A stretch of DNA of 64,000 nt, taken from Rickettsiales bacterium (GTDB lineage Bacteria > Pseudomonadota > Alphaproteobacteria > Rickettsiales > SXRF01). The stretch lies in the NCBI GenBank assembly GCA_025464625.1, contig JAOAUZ010000001.1, forward strand, positions 37,183 to 101,182, read 5' to 3'. The first letter of the stretch is position 1, and each line of letters opens with the position of its first letter. Position numbers and translations under genes: made by a program. The notes beneath the pieces are model-generated. The model was not told where the DNA came from, did no database searches, and was given only the letters and a program-made list of their open reading frames with translations. Below, in pieces: positions 1-7,490 of the stretch.

Positions 1-756
1 CAGCCAGACATTGCGGATGTTTTGAAACAAACAAAACCAGATGTGGTTTTTAACGCGCTGCATGGGCGCTTTGGTGAGGATGGCTGCGTGCAGGGCTTGC
101 TGGAAATTCTGAAAGTCCCCTACACCCATTCTGGCGTTTTGGCATCATCAGTGGCGATGGATAAGCCGATGGCGAAAGTGGTTTTTGCGGCTGCTGGGCT
201 TAAAGTTCCATTTGGTAAAATAGTAACTAGCGAAGAATTGCAAAAAGGTGACCCGATGCCTCGCCCTTATGTGGTGAAGCCTGCTAATGAAGGTTCTAGT
301 GTTGGGGTTTATATTATTAAAGAGGGCAGCAATAATGCTCCGTTTACGCCAAAGCAAAGCTGGTTGGTTGAAGAATATATTGCGGGCAGGGAAATAACCG
401 TTGCTGTGCTGAATGATGTGCCTCTTGGTGTGACTGAAATCCGCCCAATTTCTGGGTTTTATGATTACGAAAATAAATATACTGATGGTAAAACCGAGCA
501 TCTCTGCCCTGCGCCACTTAGCAAAAATGAATATGAGGCTGTGATGCAGATGGCACTCACGGCTCATCGCGCGCTGGGCTGTCGCGGCTTATCACGCTCG
601 GATTTTCGCTATGACGGCAAGAATTTTTATATATTGGAGCTTAATACCCAACCCGGTATGACATCACTTTCTCTGTCGCCAGAGATTGCTGCACATGCTG
701 GAATTTCCTTTAATCAATTGGTTCAAAAACTAGTTGAGGCAGCGCAGATTGGGTAA
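1..756 (+). CDS. ddl: D-alanine--D-alanine ligase, 5' end cut by window
   Basis: ATP-grasp ligase that joins two D-alanines in the cytoplasm for the peptidoglycan stem peptide. The frame is open from base 1 (it reads QPDIADVLKQ before the first possible internal start at 22), so the N-terminus lies outside the window. Visible family motifs are NALHGRFGEDG, YVVKPANEGSSVGV (ATP-grasp Lys and glycine-rich loop), VEEYIAGREITVAVL, and near the C-terminus ELNTQPGMTSLSL, which carries the metal-binding Glu and Asn. It precedes ftsQ and ftsA, the usual tail of the division and cell-wall (dcw) cluster. Identification is firm; only the extent is incomplete. Confidence 0.96.
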   Translation, partial: QPDIADVLKQTKPDVVFNALHGRFGEDGCVQGLLEILKVPYTHSGVLASSVAMDKPMAKVVFAAAGLKVPFGKIVTSEELQKGDPMPRPYVVKPANEGSSVGVYIIKEGSNNAPFTPKQSWLVEEYIAGREITVAVLNDVPLGVTEIRPISGFYDYENKYTDGKTEHLCPAPLSKNEYEAVMQMALTAHRALGCRGLSRSDFRYDGKNFYILELNTQPGMTSLSLSPEIAAHAGISFNQLVQKLVEAAQIG

Positions 757-763
757 TGTCTGT

Positions 764-843
764 TGTCATTTCGAGTGACACGAGAAATCTTTGCAGTATA
801 TTAAAAACAGTGCAAAGATCCCTCGACAAGCTCGGGATGACAA
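764..843. repeat. Family A dispersed palindromic repeat, copy 1
   Basis: About 80 bp in the ddl-ftsQ gap. The left end reads TTGTCATTTCGAGTGACACG and the right end GACAAGCTCGGGATGACAA; the two ends are inverted copies, so the element can fold into a long hairpin. Closely similar elements recur through the window (for example 23623-23705 and 35829-35903). Confidence 0.85.
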
Positions 844-857
844 GGATGGTTTAATTT

Positions 858-1763
858 ATGGCTAGGAAAAAAGAGGAAAAGTTATCACCGCGCCAGAGGC
901 AATCCAAGAAGTTCATGCGCGAAAAGGAATTGCAGATAAAGCGTCAGAATTTGCTGCAGAAATTACGAATTTTCGGTGTTGTTTTTCTTCTTATAGTAAT
1001 AGTTGGTGTTGGGATTTGGTCTTGGAAAACCAATGCTTTCAGTCGTTTTATGCAGGCTACATCTGATAAAATGTATGGTTTGACTGTGAAGGCTGGATAT
1101 TCAGTAGAGAATCTATATTTAGAGGGGCGCAACCGCACGCCGATGGATGAGATTAATCAAGCTCTTGATATTGATAAAAACTATCCTATTTTGCGTTTAA
1201 AATTAGAGGAAGTTCGCGCTCGACTGGAAAAAATAGAAAGTATAAAATACGCAGCGGTGGAGCGCGCTTTGCCTAATACACTTTATGTGCGGGTGGTGGA
1301 GCGTGAACCAGTGGCATTGTGGCAGCATCAGGGAAAACTCGCTCTGGTTGATGATAATGGTGTGGTGATGAACGGGCTGGATCTTGCCCCTTATAAGTCG
1401 CTGCCGTTGATTGTTGGTGAGGATGCACCAAAACATGTTGTGGAATTGCTGACGCTTCTTGCTGACCAGCCAGACCTTGCCAAGCGTTTTACGGCTGCGG
1501 TGTGGGTTGGTGAAAGGCGGTGGAATATAAAGATGCGCCCTGCCAATGCTGGCGGTGCAGAGGACGGGGCAGAGGATATAGAGGTGCGTTTGCCTGAAAA
1601 AGATTCGCTTGGAGCGTGGAAACAGCTTGCTGAAATGCAAAAAAAACAACAAGTATTGGATCGTGATGTAAAAGTGATTGACTTGCGTATTGACGGAAGG
1701 TTGTTTATTAAGTTACCAGCGAATGAAACAAATAGTAAATCTAGCAACGCGAAAGAAACATAG
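858..1763 (+). CDS. ftsQ: Cell division protein FtsQ
   Basis: Bitopic inner-membrane divisome protein linking early and late division proteins. The 301 residues begin with a basic cytoplasmic tail rich in Lys and Arg, then one membrane span at about 37-56 (VVFLLIVIVGVGIW core), then a periplasmic POTRA domain at about 82-156 (ENLYLEGRNRTP to VVEREPVALWQ) and the FtsQ beta domain. The ATG start follows the family A repeat. The stop overlaps the GTG start of ftsA by one base, so the pair is probably co-translated. Assignment rests on domain order and dcw position. Confidence 0.93.
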   Translation: MARKKEEKLSPRQRQSKKFMREKELQIKRQNLLQKLRIFGVVFLLIVIVGVGIWSWKTNAFSRFMQATSDKMYGLTVKAGYSVENLYLEGRNRTPMDEINQALDIDKNYPILRLKLEEVRARLEKIESIKYAAVERALPNTLYVRVVEREPVALWQHQGKLALVDDNGVVMNGLDLAPYKSLPLIVGEDAPKHVVELLTLLADQPDLAKRFTAAVWVGERRWNIKMRPANAGGAEDGAEDIEVRLPEKDSLGAWKQLAEMQKKQQVLDRDVKVIDLRIDGRLFIKLPANETNSKSSNAKET

Positions 1764-3037
1764 TGAAACGTAAAAAATCACAGACTCCGCTCAATAAAAG
1801 TGGCAATGGTAGCATAGCTGTTTTGGATATTGGAACAGCTAAGGTTGCTTGCTTCATAGCCTATATTGATTCCGCAGGCGAAATAAAAATAGTCGGCATC
1901 GGGCATCAATTGTCCAAGGGAATCCGTGCTGGCGTGATAACCGATTTTTCTGAGGCAGAAACCTCGATTACCAATGCGGTTCATGCTGCCGAGCAAATGG
2001 CGGGTGGCACTGTGGAGAATGTTATAGTCAGCCTGTCAGGCGGTAATATGAACTCACGCAATGTGACGGTTGAAATGTCGCTGTTTGGTGAAGAAGTTAC
2101 CGACCGTGATATTATGGATATTATCGAGCAGGCGCGCGCCAGCATTACCCATAACGAACATGAAATTCTACACTCTATTCCTGTGTCATATTATCTTGAC
2201 GGGGCGAGGGGAATTGTTGATCCGCGCAAAATGTTTGGTAAAAAACTCGGTGCTGATGTGCATATGATAACGGGGACTGCTGGCGTTATGCATAATCTTT
2301 CGCATTGTGTTGGTCGCTGCCATCTTAATGTTGATGATTATATCGCTGCGCCTTATGCCTCTGCGCTTTCCTGCCTTGAGGAAGATGAAAAACAGCTTGG
2401 TGTCACGCTTATTGATATGGGCGCGGGAAGCACTAGTTTTTGCATCGTTGCAGGCGGAAAAAATATTTACACGGACTGTGTTCCTATCGGCGGGATGCAT
2501 GTTACCAATGATATTGCGCGCGGGCTTTCTACTAGTCTTTCCCATGCAGAACGTTTGAAAACTCTGCATGGCAGCGCGATTGCAACTGCCAGCGATGATC
2601 AGGTGATGGTTGATGTTCCGCCGCTTGGTGAAGAAGATTCTGATGAAACCAACACCATGCCGCGCTCAATGCTGGTTGGGGTGATTCGTCCGCGCATCGA
2701 GGAGATTTTTGAGATGATTCGCAGCAAAATTGAAATGAGTAATGTGGCTGGCTATGCTGGTAAGCGCGTGGTGCTGACTGGCGGTGCGAGCCAGCTGCTT
2801 GGTGTGCGCGAAATGGCAGCCAATATTCTTGGAAAACAGGTTAGGCTCGGGCGGCCACACGCTCTGCCAGGTCTTGCTGAGTCAGTCAGTGGTCCTGCTT
2901 TTGCCACAGCTCTTGGGATGTTGGAATATAAAGTTCGTAAACCTCGTGAAGAACAGATGTTCGATGCCCACCGTCATCGTGGCGGGTTGATGGCTGGCTT
3001 TGAAAAAATCGTCCACTGGTTTAAGGATAATTTTTAA
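1763..3037 (+). CDS. ftsA: Cell division protein FtsA
   Basis: Actin-like ATPase that tethers FtsZ filaments to the inner membrane. The 424 residues show the actin-fold signatures: phosphate-1 loop AVLDIGTAKVACFIA near residue 20, phosphate-2 loop TLIDMGAGSTSF near 215-225, and adenosine loop VVLTGGASQLLG near 335-345. The C-terminal end GFEKIVHWFKDNF is amphipathic and fits the membrane-targeting helix. It starts with GTG at the ftsQ stop. Unusually, ftsZ does not follow; an unrelated membrane-protein gene begins 17 bp downstream. Confidence 0.95.
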   Translation: MKRKKSQTPLNKSGNGSIAVLDIGTAKVACFIAYIDSAGEIKIVGIGHQLSKGIRAGVITDFSEAETSITNAVHAAEQMAGGTVENVIVSLSGGNMNSRNVTVEMSLFGEEVTDRDIMDIIEQARASITHNEHEILHSIPVSYYLDGARGIVDPRKMFGKKLGADVHMITGTAGVMHNLSHCVGRCHLNVDDYIAAPYASALSCLEEDEKQLGVTLIDMGAGSTSFCIVAGGKNIYTDCVPIGGMHVTNDIARGLSTSLSHAERLKTLHGSAIATASDDQVMVDVPPLGEEDSDETNTMPRSMLVGVIRPRIEEIFEMIRSKIEMSNVAGYAGKRVVLTGGASQLLGVREMAANILGKQVRLGRPHALPGLAESVSGPAFATALGMLEYKVRKPREEQMFDAHRHRGGLMAGFEKIVHWFKDNF

Positions 3038-3054
3038 TATTCACAGGGAAAGCT

Positions 3055-4245
3055 ATGATTTCCAAAAAATTTTTTGGTGAAAGTACAGTGGATAATAGTC
3101 AACGTGTTTTTGACTTGGTGATGCGCCTGACCTGTATATCGATGTTATTTGTTTTTGCCTATGGTTGGCGCAGATACGCACCTAATTATCAGATAATGGA
3201 TCAGGCACCTCTTATTGAATCGCTAACTCACCTGCCAGATTTGTTGAATTGGTTGGTTTTATTTTTGTGTTCTGCGAGCTTTGTATTTTTATTATTCATT
3301 CCCCAAAACCGTATTGCTGCCCAGATTATCTTGCCTTGCATGATATTTTTTGTATTGCAGGATTTTAATCGGCTGCAGCCATTCGTGTTTATGTATATGT
3401 TCCCAATCGTCATTGTCGCCTTGTTTAAGGAGGTGGGAGAACGTGGGGTAAATGCTTTACGCTTTATGGTCTGCGGGATTTATTTTTGGGCTGGATTTCA
3501 TAAACTGAATATGTCTTTTTATATGGGAACTTTCCCTTGGTTCGTTTCTCCTATCTATAAATTATTTGCCAATTACCCATCGCCTGTCATTGATGTTTTA
3601 TTTGCGGTTATGACCTTTATCACCCCTTTCTTTGAAGCATTGATAGGGATATTGCTAATGTTTCCTAAATGGAGGCGTGTGGCAACGTTTATGGCATCTA
3701 TCATGCTTGCCACTGTGCTTTTTTGTCTTGGACCATTTGGGCATAATTGGGGGCAGATAGTGTGGCCGTGGAATGTTTATTTATTTTCGCTGGAGTATTT
3801 GTTATTTTTTAGTTTTGCTGGTGATAAAGAAAAGTCACTTCTTTCTGTGCCGATGACGAGGGTTAGTATATTGAGCATTGCCGTTTATGTAGTGGCTCCT
3901 GTGCTGGCGATTTTTACACATTGGTACGCATATACTGGTTATAAGCTTTATTCTGCCAATATTGTAACTGGTAAAATAATACTTGGCTCCAATGAAACAC
4001 TGAAAGACGCACCAGATTATATTAAGAAAATGGTGAAGCAAAATAATACGATTGGCGTAATTGAATTATTTGGTGCGGAAAGAAGCGGTGCGCCGTATCC
4101 TGTGCCGTATGTGTTAAAAACATCTATAAAGGGATTATGTAAATTTCTGGATAATCCTAAAGATGCGGTGCTTCGTATTAATTATCCACCACCATTTTAT
4201 AAAATAAAAGGGACGGATGAGGATTTGGAACTTTGTCATGACTAG
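3055..4245 (+). CDS. HTTM-like multi-pass membrane protein
   Basis: 396-residue polytopic membrane protein with about eight hydrophobic stretches, for example those around residues 22-40, 62-85, 90-122 and 136-150. The segment DFNRLQPFVFMYMF and the following YFWAGFHKLN resemble HTTM-domain proteins (related to the membrane part of vitamin K-dependent carboxylase), but I cannot confirm this without a profile search. The overlapping downstream gene is a DCC-type thiol oxidoreductase, a common companion of HTTM proteins, which supports the reading. It lies where ftsZ would normally be. Substrate and function are unknown. Confidence 0.6.
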   Translation: MISKKFFGESTVDNSQRVFDLVMRLTCISMLFVFAYGWRRYAPNYQIMDQAPLIESLTHLPDLLNWLVLFLCSASFVFLLFIPQNRIAAQIILPCMIFFVLQDFNRLQPFVFMYMFPIVIVALFKEVGERGVNALRFMVCGIYFWAGFHKLNMSFYMGTFPWFVSPIYKLFANYPSPVIDVLFAVMTFITPFFEALIGILLMFPKWRRVATFMASIMLATVLFCLGPFGHNWGQIVWPWNVYLFSLEYLLFFSFAGDKEKSLLSVPMTRVSILSIAVYVVAPVLAIFTHWYAYTGYKLYSANIVTGKIILGSNETLKDAPDYIKKMVKQNNTIGVIELFGAERSGAPYPVPYVLKTSIKGLCKFLDNPKDAVLRINYPPPFYKIKGTDEDLELCHD

Positions 4246-4621
4246 CAGCAATTTATCAGGAAATTTTCTTATTTATGATGAGGAGTGTTTTTTCTGCTCA
4301 AATTATGTGAGGCTAGTGAATTTGAAGGAATCTATCGGTGATATAACCCTTGTAAATGCCCGTGATGCAGGAGTTGCCGAGAAGTTTAATATTGACCTGA
4401 AATATCTTAATGAAGGTATGCTGCTTATCATTAACGGCAATAGATATTATGGTGCGGAAGCAGTTCACCATATAGCTTTGCTATCAACTGCAAGTGGCGT
4501 GTTTAATAAAATCAATGCGACTGTTTTTAAATACCGCTTCCTGTCGCATTTATTTTATCCGCTGCTAAAACTTGGCAGAAAAACCTACCTATTTCTCGCA
4601 GGAAAAAAAGAGATCGGTTAG
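4238..4621 (+). CDS. DCC-family (DUF393) thiol-disulfide oxidoreductase-like protein
   Basis: Small protein with the DUF393/DCC signature near its N-terminus: FLIYDEECFFCSNYVR, equivalent to the usual YDGxCxxC with a CxxC pair. The family is predicted to be thioredoxin-like; in vivo substrates are unknown. The start chosen is the ATG at 4238, which overlaps the upstream gene by 8 bp and places the motif about 13 residues in. An in-frame ATG at 4217, preceded by AAAAGGGA, would add seven residues. The overlap with the HTTM-like gene points to one operon. Confidence 0.75.
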   Translation: MTSSNLSGNFLIYDEECFFCSNYVRLVNLKESIGDITLVNARDAGVAEKFNIDLKYLNEGMLLIINGNRYYGAEAVHHIALLSTASGVFNKINATVFKYRFLSHLFYPLLKLGRKTYLFLAGKKEIG

Positions 4622-4622
4622 G

Positions 4623-4728
4623 CATACTCGTTTGATTTAAGTTTTCCCCTACGTCATGCTTCGGCTCGTGTATTAGTTATACACTTCGCCTCGCCTTCCT
4701 TGGGTAATTCCTTTCTCAAACAAGTATG
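4623..4728. repeat. MITE-like element with terminal inverted repeats
   Basis: CATACTCGTTTGA at 4623-4635 is matched in reverse complement by TCAAACAAGTATG at 4716-4728 (12 of 13). An inner hairpin GTGTAT-tagtt-ATACAC lies at 4668-4684. Its layout resembles the family B elements at 18448-18570 and 52451-52594, but its sequence differs. It may also end transcription of the HTTM/DCC genes. Confidence 0.5.
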
Positions 4729-4771
4729 GTTATTTGTAACTGTCATATTATTGGAGTTAATTCATTATTTC

Positions 4772-4800
4772 TTGACAGAGGGTTATTCAAAATATATCAA
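4772..4800 (+). promoter_or_regulatory. Putative sigma-70-type promoter of the Cys-rich secreted peptide gene
   Basis: TTGACA at 4772-4777 (perfect -35) and TATCAA at 4795-4800, 17 bp apart. The gene start at 4860 has a strong AAGGAG ribosome-binding site at 4848-4853. The match is by eye. Confidence 0.5.
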
Positions 4801-4859
4801 TAATTCTCGATGAGAAAATTCATCAAAAATTGTCAACTTAATCCAAGAAGGAGTTACTT

Positions 4860-5102
4860 ATGTTCAATAAATTTTTATTCTCTGCAGCGTTAATCGCTTC
4901 AATGTCTGTTTCATCACTTTCTTTTGCAGCAGAATGCAAAGAAGATAAAGATTGCAAAGACGGCACAGTTTGCATTATGGCTGTTACTCCGCATGAATGT
5001 AAAGCTCCACAAGCTGCTGGTGCTGCTTGTAAGCGCGATGCAGTTTGTGCTTCTAAAAAATGCGATATACCAGCTGGTAAAGATGCAGGTGTTTGCAAAT
5101 AA
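4860..5102 (+). CDS. Small secreted cysteine-rich protein, function unknown
   Basis: 80-residue precursor with a clear Sec signal peptide (KFLFSAALIASMSVSSLSFA) and likely cleavage near residue 23 or 24. The mature part is about 56 residues and holds eight Cys (26, 32, 38, 47, 57, 63, 68, 79), enough for four disulfides, as in small knottin- or EGF-like exported peptides. It has its own promoter, a strong AAGGAG site 6 bp before the ATG and a good terminator, so it is a monocistronic, probably well-expressed gene. I do not recognise the family. A second reading frame over the same bases lacks such signals and is ignored. Confidence 0.8.
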   Translation: MFNKFLFSAALIASMSVSSLSFAAECKEDKDCKDGTVCIMAVTPHECKAPQAAGAACKRDAVCASKKCDIPAGKDAGVCK

Positions 5103-5133
5103 TTTACAGTAATCTGTAATTTATAATGTGATA

Positions 5134-5168
5134 GGGCGGGACGGGCTAAGGCTCTCCCGCCTTATTTA
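5134..5168 (+). terminator. Rho-independent terminator after the Cys-rich peptide gene
   Basis: GGCGGGA at 5135-5141 pairs with TCCCGCC at 5155-5161, followed by TTATTTATT. It lies 32 bp after the stop codon. Confidence 0.75.
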
Positions 5169-5212
5169 TTGTGAATATACTCCATCCATAATGCTTGATA
5201 CAAGCCCTCATC

Positions 5213-5290
5213 TCGGCTTGCGCCACTCTTCCCCCAGAGGGGGAAGACGCTCATTCCCTCTCCCTCTGGGAGAGGGTTAGGGTGAGGGCT
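5213..5290. repeat. Family C dispersed repeat (CCCTCACCC/GAGAGGG type), copy 1
   Basis: Begins AGCCCTCATC and ends GGTGAGGGCT, with an inner CCCTCTCCCTCTGGGAGAGGG palindrome. Related segments lie at 36412-36449 (inside hisC) and 62688-62722 (end of folD). Confidence 0.7.
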
Positions 5291-5368
5291 AAAGAATTAT
5301 TGAATTGTTTATAGAAAAAACACTGGATAAACCAGCTATTCCGCTATATATCCTACACTTCACAATAT

Positions 5369-5455
5369 GCTCGCGTGGCGGAATAGGTAGACGCAAGGGA
5401 CTTAAAATCCCTCGATCGCAAGGTTGTGCCGGTTCGAGTCCGGCCGCGAGCACCA
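5369..5455 (+). tRNA. tRNA-Leu (anticodon UAA)
   Basis: Acceptor stem GCTCGCG at 5369-5375 pairs with CGCGAGC at 5445-5451, followed by discriminator A and an encoded CCA. The anticodon loop in GGGACTTAAAATCCC contains TAA. The long variable arm and the GGTTCGAGTCC T-arm are as expected for a class II tRNA, and the length of 87 including CCA fits. No enzyme gene is attached. Confidence 0.96.
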
Positions 5456-5493
5456 TTAGCATAGCCCACTTAGGTGGACTATGCTAATGGTGC
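5450..5493 (+). terminator. Strong hairpin that includes the tRNA-Leu 3' end
   Basis: The tRNA end GCACCATTAGCATAG (5450-5464) is the perfect reverse complement of 5479-5493. Inside it CCAC pairs with GTGG around a TTAG loop, giving 15 bp, one mismatch, then 4 bp. No T-run follows. It may be a terminator or processing signal, or a trace of past integration at the tRNA end. Confidence 0.55.
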
Positions 5494-5587
5494 TTTGCAG
5501 TGGCGAGAACCGCGGTTCGACAATTTCGTTAGCGTGCTTGCACACATAAGAAATTGCGACGCAGCAAGCTGCAAGCGCAGCGAGTAC

Positions 5588-5599
5588 GTCCGGCCGCGA
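5588..5599 (+). repeat. Direct repeat of tRNA-Leu 3' sequence (possible att remnant)
   Basis: GTCCGGCCGCGA here repeats the tRNA T-arm/acceptor segment at 5438-5449. Only 12 bases match exactly, with CGAGT just upstream in both. No integrase is visible nearby, so this is a weak candidate for a decayed attachment site. Confidence 0.3.
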
Positions 5600-5707
5600 T
5601 AAAGAGTTGCAGCTGGTTCTAAATTTCCAAAGTTAATTGACACAAATTTTTGAGACTTGATAGCAAATGTTTAACTGTTACATTGAGATGAATGGTTCTA
5701 GCTATTA

Positions 5708-6562
5708 ATGGCTATTCCACAGAAATCTAAATTGATTATGACAGCACGCAAAAAAACACCTACTTCGACTGAAACAGCAGTTTTAACAAAAAGTGCTCGG
5801 AGATGTCCTGTCTGTTATCATCTTCATGGTGATCTTGAAGTGAAGCTTGGTCAAATTGCCCATCTCGATCAGAATCCTGTAAATACGCAGGAAGAAAATC
5901 TTGCATTCATGTGTATGCCACATCATAGCGAGTACGATTCAAAAACTAGCCAGCATAAAAACTATACGCATGCTGAAATTGTAGAATTACGCCGCAAATT
6001 ATATGTTGCAATCAATACAGGGCAACATCATCAAGTCAAAATTTCTACTGAAAAATCTACATTAGAACCGATAAATGTGGTGACGCAGCTAATAGCGGAA
6101 TCCAATGATAACGATGTGCCACTATCGACGCTGCTGCGAAAGGCAAAAAGCATAGCAAAAAAGCGCAACGACAAAAAAATGCTTGAATGGATAGATAAGG
6201 AACTGAACGGTTATGATGGTGTTTTGGCAAAAGATTTACCAAACTATCGCAAAGCATATGGAGAAGCATACGCCCATAACCCCTATCGAGGGTGGATGCC
6301 AGTCATGTTTCACAGCGCAAAACAGAAAGAATCTTACACATACATAACAAATGGTCAAGCGGTTGGCGTAATCGAAGATATGCTCAAAAAGATGAAATCT
6401 TCAGGAGTCTTTATATCATCTTCAGCAGAAGCGGTACAAAGCATACAGAAAGCATTAAATTATGACGCAGCTGTTCAAATCAGAGTATCATCAACCACTC
6501 TTAGAACTATTATAGAAGCCGTAAGAAATGCTATTCACGAATGGGCTATAAAATTAGAATAG
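5708..6562 (+). CDS. HNH-motif protein with C-terminal AbiTii-like domain, putative phage defence
   Basis: 284 residues in two parts. Residues about 30-90 look like an HNH nuclease: Cys33-x2-Cys36, GQIAHLD with His52, then NLAFMCMPHHSEYD with His72 and His73. Residues about 124-284 resemble the AbiTii domain of abortive-infection proteins (PLSTLLRKAKSIAKKRND, KELNGY, DLPNYRKAYG). The family link is from memory of these motifs and needs a profile search. No clear ribosome-binding site precedes the ATG at 5708; an internal ATG lies at 5738. The gene stands alone behind tRNA-Leu and its degenerate repeats, a typical place for a small defence insertion. Cutting or toxicity is inferred, not shown. 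Confidence 0.7.
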   Translation: MAIPQKSKLIMTARKKTPTSTETAVLTKSARRCPVCYHLHGDLEVKLGQIAHLDQNPVNTQEENLAFMCMPHHSEYDSKTSQHKNYTHAEIVELRRKLYVAINTGQHHQVKISTEKSTLEPINVVTQLIAESNDNDVPLSTLLRKAKSIAKKRNDKKMLEWIDKELNGYDGVLAKDLPNYRKAYGEAYAHNPYRGWMPVMFHSAKQKESYTYITNGQAVGVIEDMLKKMKSSGVFISSSAEAVQSIQKALNYDAAVQIRVSSTTLRTIIEAVRNAIHEWAIKLE

Positions 6563-6692
6563 CCTTTCCAGTTCTTGTAAAACTCCTGCAAATTCTCAAA
6601 TCCAGTTCGAAGGTTTCTCCGCGCTGCTGCGTCATTGCTTTATTTGTTTATATGGATAATATCATAATCCATAACAATCAGAGATTATACCA

Positions 6693-7394
6693 ATGTCAGA
6701 AATAGAGAAAATTTTAGTGCGGTTTCCTAAGCAGCGTCCGCCTTTGCCAGAGGCGCAGCAGAAGATTTACGAGCAGGAATATCTCGCTAACCGCGAAGGA
6801 AAAAACCTTGCATCGTCACTGGCGCAGAAACTGGAAGCGTGGATGCACAGGAAAGTGGCGCAAAATGTGGTGGGCAGCAGGTTTTTAGAAGTGGGCGCGG
6901 GGACGCTTAATCACGCGCCATACATGGAAAATAAAAAAATCGAATATTATGATGCGGTTGAGCCTGCAAAATTTCTATATCAGGATTCTGTTTTTAAGCC
7001 ACGCATCAGGAATTTTTATGGCGATATTTCTGAGTGTGATTCGCAGTATGATTCCATATTTTCTATTGCAGCGTTGGAGCATGTAACCAACTTGCCAGAG
7101 GTTCTAGAAAAAATGGGGGCGTTGCTCGCGGATGGTGGTGTGTGCGTTAATGCCATTCCTTGTGAAGGTGGATTTTTGTGGGGACTTAGCTGGCGGCTTT
7201 CAACAGGGCTTTCCTATAAATTACGCACGGGATTTTCCTATAAAACATTGATGCGACATGAGCATATTAACGGGCATGATGAAATTATAGCTCTGCACAA
7301 GCATTTTTTTGAAAAAGTGAAGCTGGTTTATTTTCCCGTGCCGTGCAAACATCTGTCGCTTTATTGTTGTATCGTAGCGAGTAAGCCTAGATAA
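6693..7394 (+). CDS. Class I SAM-dependent methyltransferase, substrate unknown
   Basis: 233-residue Rossmann-fold methyltransferase. The SAM-binding motif I is FLEVGAGTLNHAPYM at about 65-79, an acidic residue follows in DAVEPAKF, and motif IV-like DSIFSIAALEHVTNLP leads to the LLADGGVCVNAIPCEGG strand. The order fits the Methyltransf_11/ubiE-like group. The C-terminal LSLYCCIVASKP is a typical last strand. No neighbouring pathway gene suggests a substrate. It ends just before a family A repeat. Confidence 0.8.
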   Translation: MSEIEKILVRFPKQRPPLPEAQQKIYEQEYLANREGKNLASSLAQKLEAWMHRKVAQNVVGSRFLEVGAGTLNHAPYMENKKIEYYDAVEPAKFLYQDSVFKPRIRNFYGDISECDSQYDSIFSIAALEHVTNLPEVLEKMGALLADGGVCVNAIPCEGGFLWGLSWRLSTGLSYKLRTGFSYKTLMRHEHINGHDEIIALHKHFFEKVKLVYFPVPCKHLSLYCCIVASKPR

Positions 7395-7407
7395 TGTGAG
7401 TTATGAT

Positions 7408-7479
7408 TGTCATATTGAGTGAAGCGAAATATCTCCATAAAATCCAAGGAGATTCTTCGGCTGTGCCTCAGAATGACAA
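7408..7479. repeat. Family A dispersed palindromic repeat, copy 2
   Basis: TTGTCATATTGAGTGAAGCG at the left and GCCTCAGAATGACAA at the right form the inverted ends. It lies between the convergent methyltransferase and mlaC genes, where it could act as a shared terminator. Confidence 0.8.
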
Positions 7480-7490
7480 GTGAGTGACGG

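Noticed and set aside
2186..2569. Antisense open frame within ftsA
   Set aside because: A shadow of a well-conserved gene; no domain and no expression signal.
4924..5112. Alternative reading frame over the Cys-rich peptide gene
   Set aside because: The frame at 4860 has a signal peptide, promoter and strong ribosome-binding site; the other has none.
5494..5600. Second tRNA-like segment after tRNA-Leu (GGTTCGAC, GTCCGGCCGCGA)
   Set aside because: No acceptor, D- or anticodon stem can be formed; it looks like scrambled remnant sequence.
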